The notes under the pieces: model-generated
The model's database searches: none
The model's input: the letters and a program-made list of their open reading frames with translations, nothing else
Told to the model about the DNA's origin: nothing
In this document: positions 33,613 to 33,965 of the stretch, piece by piece
Position numbering within the stretch: position 1 is the first letter of the stretch
How the letters are laid out: every line of letters begins with the position of its first letter
From: Myxococcales bacterium
Lineage (GTDB): Bacteria > Myxococcota_A > Polyangia > Polyangiales > Polyangiaceae
DNA length: 33,965 nucleotides
Direction of reading: 5' to 3'
NCBI GenBank assembly: GCA_016191785.1
Contig: JACPVJ010000097.1
Coordinates: 1 to 33,965, forward strand
Made by a program: the position numbers and the translations under genes

Positions 33613-33618
33613 AGGCTA
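33613..33618 (-). promoter_or_regulatory. possible -10 hexamer of the [2Fe-2S] protein gene
   Basis: Read on the minus strand the hexamer is TAGCCT, implying a start at 33606, one base before the GTG at 33605. The lipoprotein on the plus strand may use TATGCT at 33640-33645, giving a leader of about 38 bases. Confidence 0.3.
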
Positions 33619-33689
33619 GCTTGGCGCGGCTCTCGCCGCTATGCTTTCGCCACCCGCGAGCCTGAATCTCCAGCCACGGCGTGCCACGA

Positions 33690-33965
33690 ATGAAGATCTC
33701 GATGCGCTCTCGGTCACTCGTCCTTTCGCTCTTGGTTTGTGGCGTCGTCGCCGTCGCGTGTGGTGGCGACGATGATGCCGGCCTGTTCAGCGGCACCGGC
33801 GGCACGCCGAGCACCGGCGGTTCGGGCAACGCCAGCGGCAGCGGCGGCGCGGCGGGTGGCAGCGGAGGAAACGTCGGCGGCTCGGGCAACGAGGCGGGCA
33901 TGGGCGGCGACGGCGGGGCCGGCAACACCGGCGGCAGCGGCGCGGCGGGCGGCAGCGGCGCGACC
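33690..33965 (+). CDS. Gly-rich lipoprotein, 5' part only (cut by the window edge)
   Basis: The first 92 codons of a third lipoprotein of the same style. The signal MKISMRSRSLVLSLLVCGVVAVAC has lipobox AVAC, with the probable lipidated Cys24 followed by GGDDDAG. The rest, up to the edge, is Gly/Ser/Asn/Ala repeats of the GGSGG type. Function cannot be read because the C-terminal domain lies outside. By analogy with the lipoprotein at 4772-5248, a Cys-rich module may follow. An in-frame ATG at 33702 is an alternative start that also leaves a usable signal peptide. Confidence 0.8.
   Translation, partial: MKISMRSRSLVLSLLVCGVVAVACGGDDDAGLFSGTGGTPSTGGSGNASGSGGAAGGSGGNVGGSGNEAGMGGDGGAGNTGGSGAAGGSGAT

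Overview
The window is about 34 kb of dense, very GC-rich bacterial chromosome. Third positions are almost always G or C, so long spurious open frames lie opposite real genes. Several traits point to the Myxococcota, probably a Polyangia-type myxobacterium or an uncultured relative: three secreted lipoproteins whose signal peptide is followed by long Gly/Ser/Thr repeats, a Cys module of the NGCE...NCGACGNAC type, FG-GAP (VCBS) repeats, a plasmalogen-type alkylglycerone-phosphate synthase, and many lone lipoproteins. No rRNA, tRNA, CRISPR array, phage or transposon was found. The taxonomic call is inference.

Layout. 1-1.5 kb: an integron-type tyrosine integrase (minus strand) with a 22-bp tandem repeat upstream and no recognisable cassettes. 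1.5-4.6 kb: pntA-pntB transhydrogenase operon (minus). 4.7-6.2 kb: a Gly-rich, Cys-rich lipoprotein and a secreted protein with a predicted beta-rich domain. 6.2-11.2 kb: a serine racemase/dehydratase, a FIST sensor protein, a PQQ-type beta-propeller lipoprotein and a membrane-anchored alpha/beta hydrolase. 11.4-15.1 kb: an AarF/UbiB-like kinase overlapping a lipoprotein metallopeptidase, then a TIM-barrel-like protein. 15.1-17.1 kb: an HD-domain protein resembling the body of a CCA-adding enzyme, and a lipoprotein endonuclease/exonuclease/phosphatase. 17.2-21.7 kb: a 1477-residue TamB-like protein. 21.7-27.3 kb: a three-gene ABC exporter of the DevBCA/MacB type, divergent from a TetR regulator followed by a lipase-like lipoprotein. 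27.4-31.3 kb: a 1289-residue multidomain lipoprotein. 31.3-34 kb: alkylglycerone-phosphate synthase, QueD, a BFD-type [2Fe-2S] protein and the start of a third Gly-rich lipoprotein.

How the genes fit together. Much of the content concerns the cell envelope: seven lipoproteins, TamB, the exporter, the ether-lipid enzyme and a UbiB-type kinase. The clearest regulatory unit is the TetR/exporter intergenic region, a 44-bp imperfect palindrome that contains both start codons. Gene packing is extreme: all five convergent gene pairs have stop codons that overlap, abut or lie 3 bp apart. Several genes have a TANNNT hexamer placed so that the transcript would start at or within a few bases of the start codon, suggesting leaderless mRNAs.

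No complete new multi-gene system is obvious. The best candidates for something undescribed are a ten-cysteine module shared by two otherwise unrelated lipoproteins, the symmetric TetR/exporter start region, the cassette-less integron integrase with its repeat, and the abutting stop codons.
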